A stretch of 64,000 bases of DNA, taken from Bacteroides oleiciplenus YIT 12058 (GTDB lineage Bacteria; Bacteroidota; Bacteroidia; Bacteroidales; Bacteroidaceae). This document shows positions 63,513 to 64,000 of the stretch, piece after piece (the stretch's first letter is position 1; the number at the start of each line of letters is the position of its first letter). The notes under the pieces were generated by a model that was not told where the DNA came from, did no database searches, and saw nothing but the letters and a program-made list of their open reading frames with translations. The position numbers and the translations under genes are program-made. The stretch is taken from contig NZ_JH992944.1 in NCBI RefSeq assembly GCF_000315485.1, forward strand, positions 354,896 through 418,895. Reading direction: 5' to 3'.

Positions 63513-64000
63513 ATGATTGTCCAAAGTACGAATATTATTAATAAAAGAATACTCCAGATAGCTGTACCTTCCATTATTTCCAATATCACAGTACCTCTGC
63601 TGGGACTGGTTGATGTGACTATCGTCGGGCATCTGGGAGCAGCAGCCTATATCGGTGCAATCGCCGTCGGAGGAATGCTGTTCAATATCATCTACTGGAT
63701 TTTCGGATTCCTGAGAATGGGTACCAGTGGAATGACCTCACAAGCATACGGAAGGCACGATATGGAAGAAGTCACGCGGTTGTTACTGCGGTCTGTCGGC
63801 GTAGGATTACTCATTTCCGCCTGCCTGTTGGTATTACAATACCCTATCCGCCGGCTTGCCTTCACTTTAATACATACTACGGAAGAAGTGGAACAGTTGG
63901 CTACGCTCTATTTCCAAATCTGCATCTGGGGAGCTCCTGCCATGTTGGGACTTTATGGTTTCGCAGGCTGGTTCATCGGCATGCAGAATTCACGTTTTCC
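63513..64000 (+). CDS. MATE-family efflux transporter, 5' part
   Basis: The first 162 codons are visible; the window ends inside the gene. The sequence MIVQSTNIINKRILQIAVPS leads into membrane helices with PLLGLVDVTIVGHLGAAAYI and RMGTSGMTSQAYG, as in the DinF/NorM branch of MATE exporters, which expel drugs with sodium or proton influx. Confidence 0.88.
   Translation, partial: MIVQSTNIINKRILQIAVPSIISNITVPLLGLVDVTIVGHLGAAAYIGAIAVGGMLFNIIYWIFGFLRMGTSGMTSQAYGRHDMEEVTRLLLRSVGVGLLISACLLVLQYPIRRLAFTLIHTTEEVEQLATLYFQICIWGAPAMLGLYGFAGWFIGMQNSRF

Overview
The window reads as a Bacteroides chromosome segment (order Bacteroidales, species not determined). The evidence is the repeated promoter element TAnnTTTG, weak or absent Shine-Dalgarno sequences, and Bacteroidales families such as LruC, DUF3244, GLPGLI, DUF4834, PorX/PorW and TonB-receptor-like proteins. 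Most of the window is ordinary backbone: a tricorn-like protease, transporters, two efflux operons, aroA, tsaE, trxA, dnaE, psd-pssA, tadA and birA.

Region 1 (1-7.95 kb) is accessory. It opens with intergenic hairpins, then a probable structured RNA (about 263-450) with its own promoter and terminator-like end, placed before an unrecognised 162-aa gene. A 6.6-kb integrative element follows (about 1253-7871), inserted inside tRNA-Pro(GGG). The 5' half of the tRNA with its promoter is stranded on the left; the element supplies a near-identical promoter and 5' half that rebuild the tRNA on the right. The element carries higBA, a secreted protein, a gene II/X-type rolling-circle Rep, an HTH protein and a tyrosine recombinase. 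An 880-nt non-coding stretch downstream of rep holds large hairpins that look like replication origins.

Region 2 (8-25 kb) holds a double GNAT protein, a tricorn-like S41 protease, an AspT/YidE-type transporter, an LruC lipoprotein, an FMN-binding/nitroreductase fusion, a GH43 lipoprotein, a cupin protein, and a TolC-HlyD-MFS efflux operon with a Bcr-type transporter downstream and a divergent AraC regulator.

Region 3 (26-34.5 kb) starts with a 22-bp-period array of palindromes and aroA, then a membrane protein, an ABC-3 metal permease, porW/sprE-like and porX-like genes, tsaE and an Imm17-like membrane protein. Region 4 (34.5-50 kb) has an RND efflux operon on the minus strand, then trxA, dnaE, psd, pssA, tadA, yraN, a YjbR-family gene and birA. 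Region 5 (49.7-51.4 kb) is decayed mobile DNA: a WYL-domain fragment, an HU-like DNA-binding gene and a frameshifted VirE/DUF3874 remnant.

Region 6 (52.3-62.7 kb) is the most interesting part. A membrane-anchored TPR/HTH regulator precedes a DUF3244 protein, a 53-aa double-glycine-leader peptide gene with two cysteines in its core, a GLPGLI protein, a C39-like/VKOR/DsbA-like fusion, a TonB-receptor-like outer-membrane protein, a C39-peptidase ABC exporter and a very short HlyD-like protein. I read it as a locus that makes, oxidises and exports a disulfide-bonded peptide. The window ends with a TPR protein and the start of a MATE efflux gene. All functions are inferred by reading; no database search was run.
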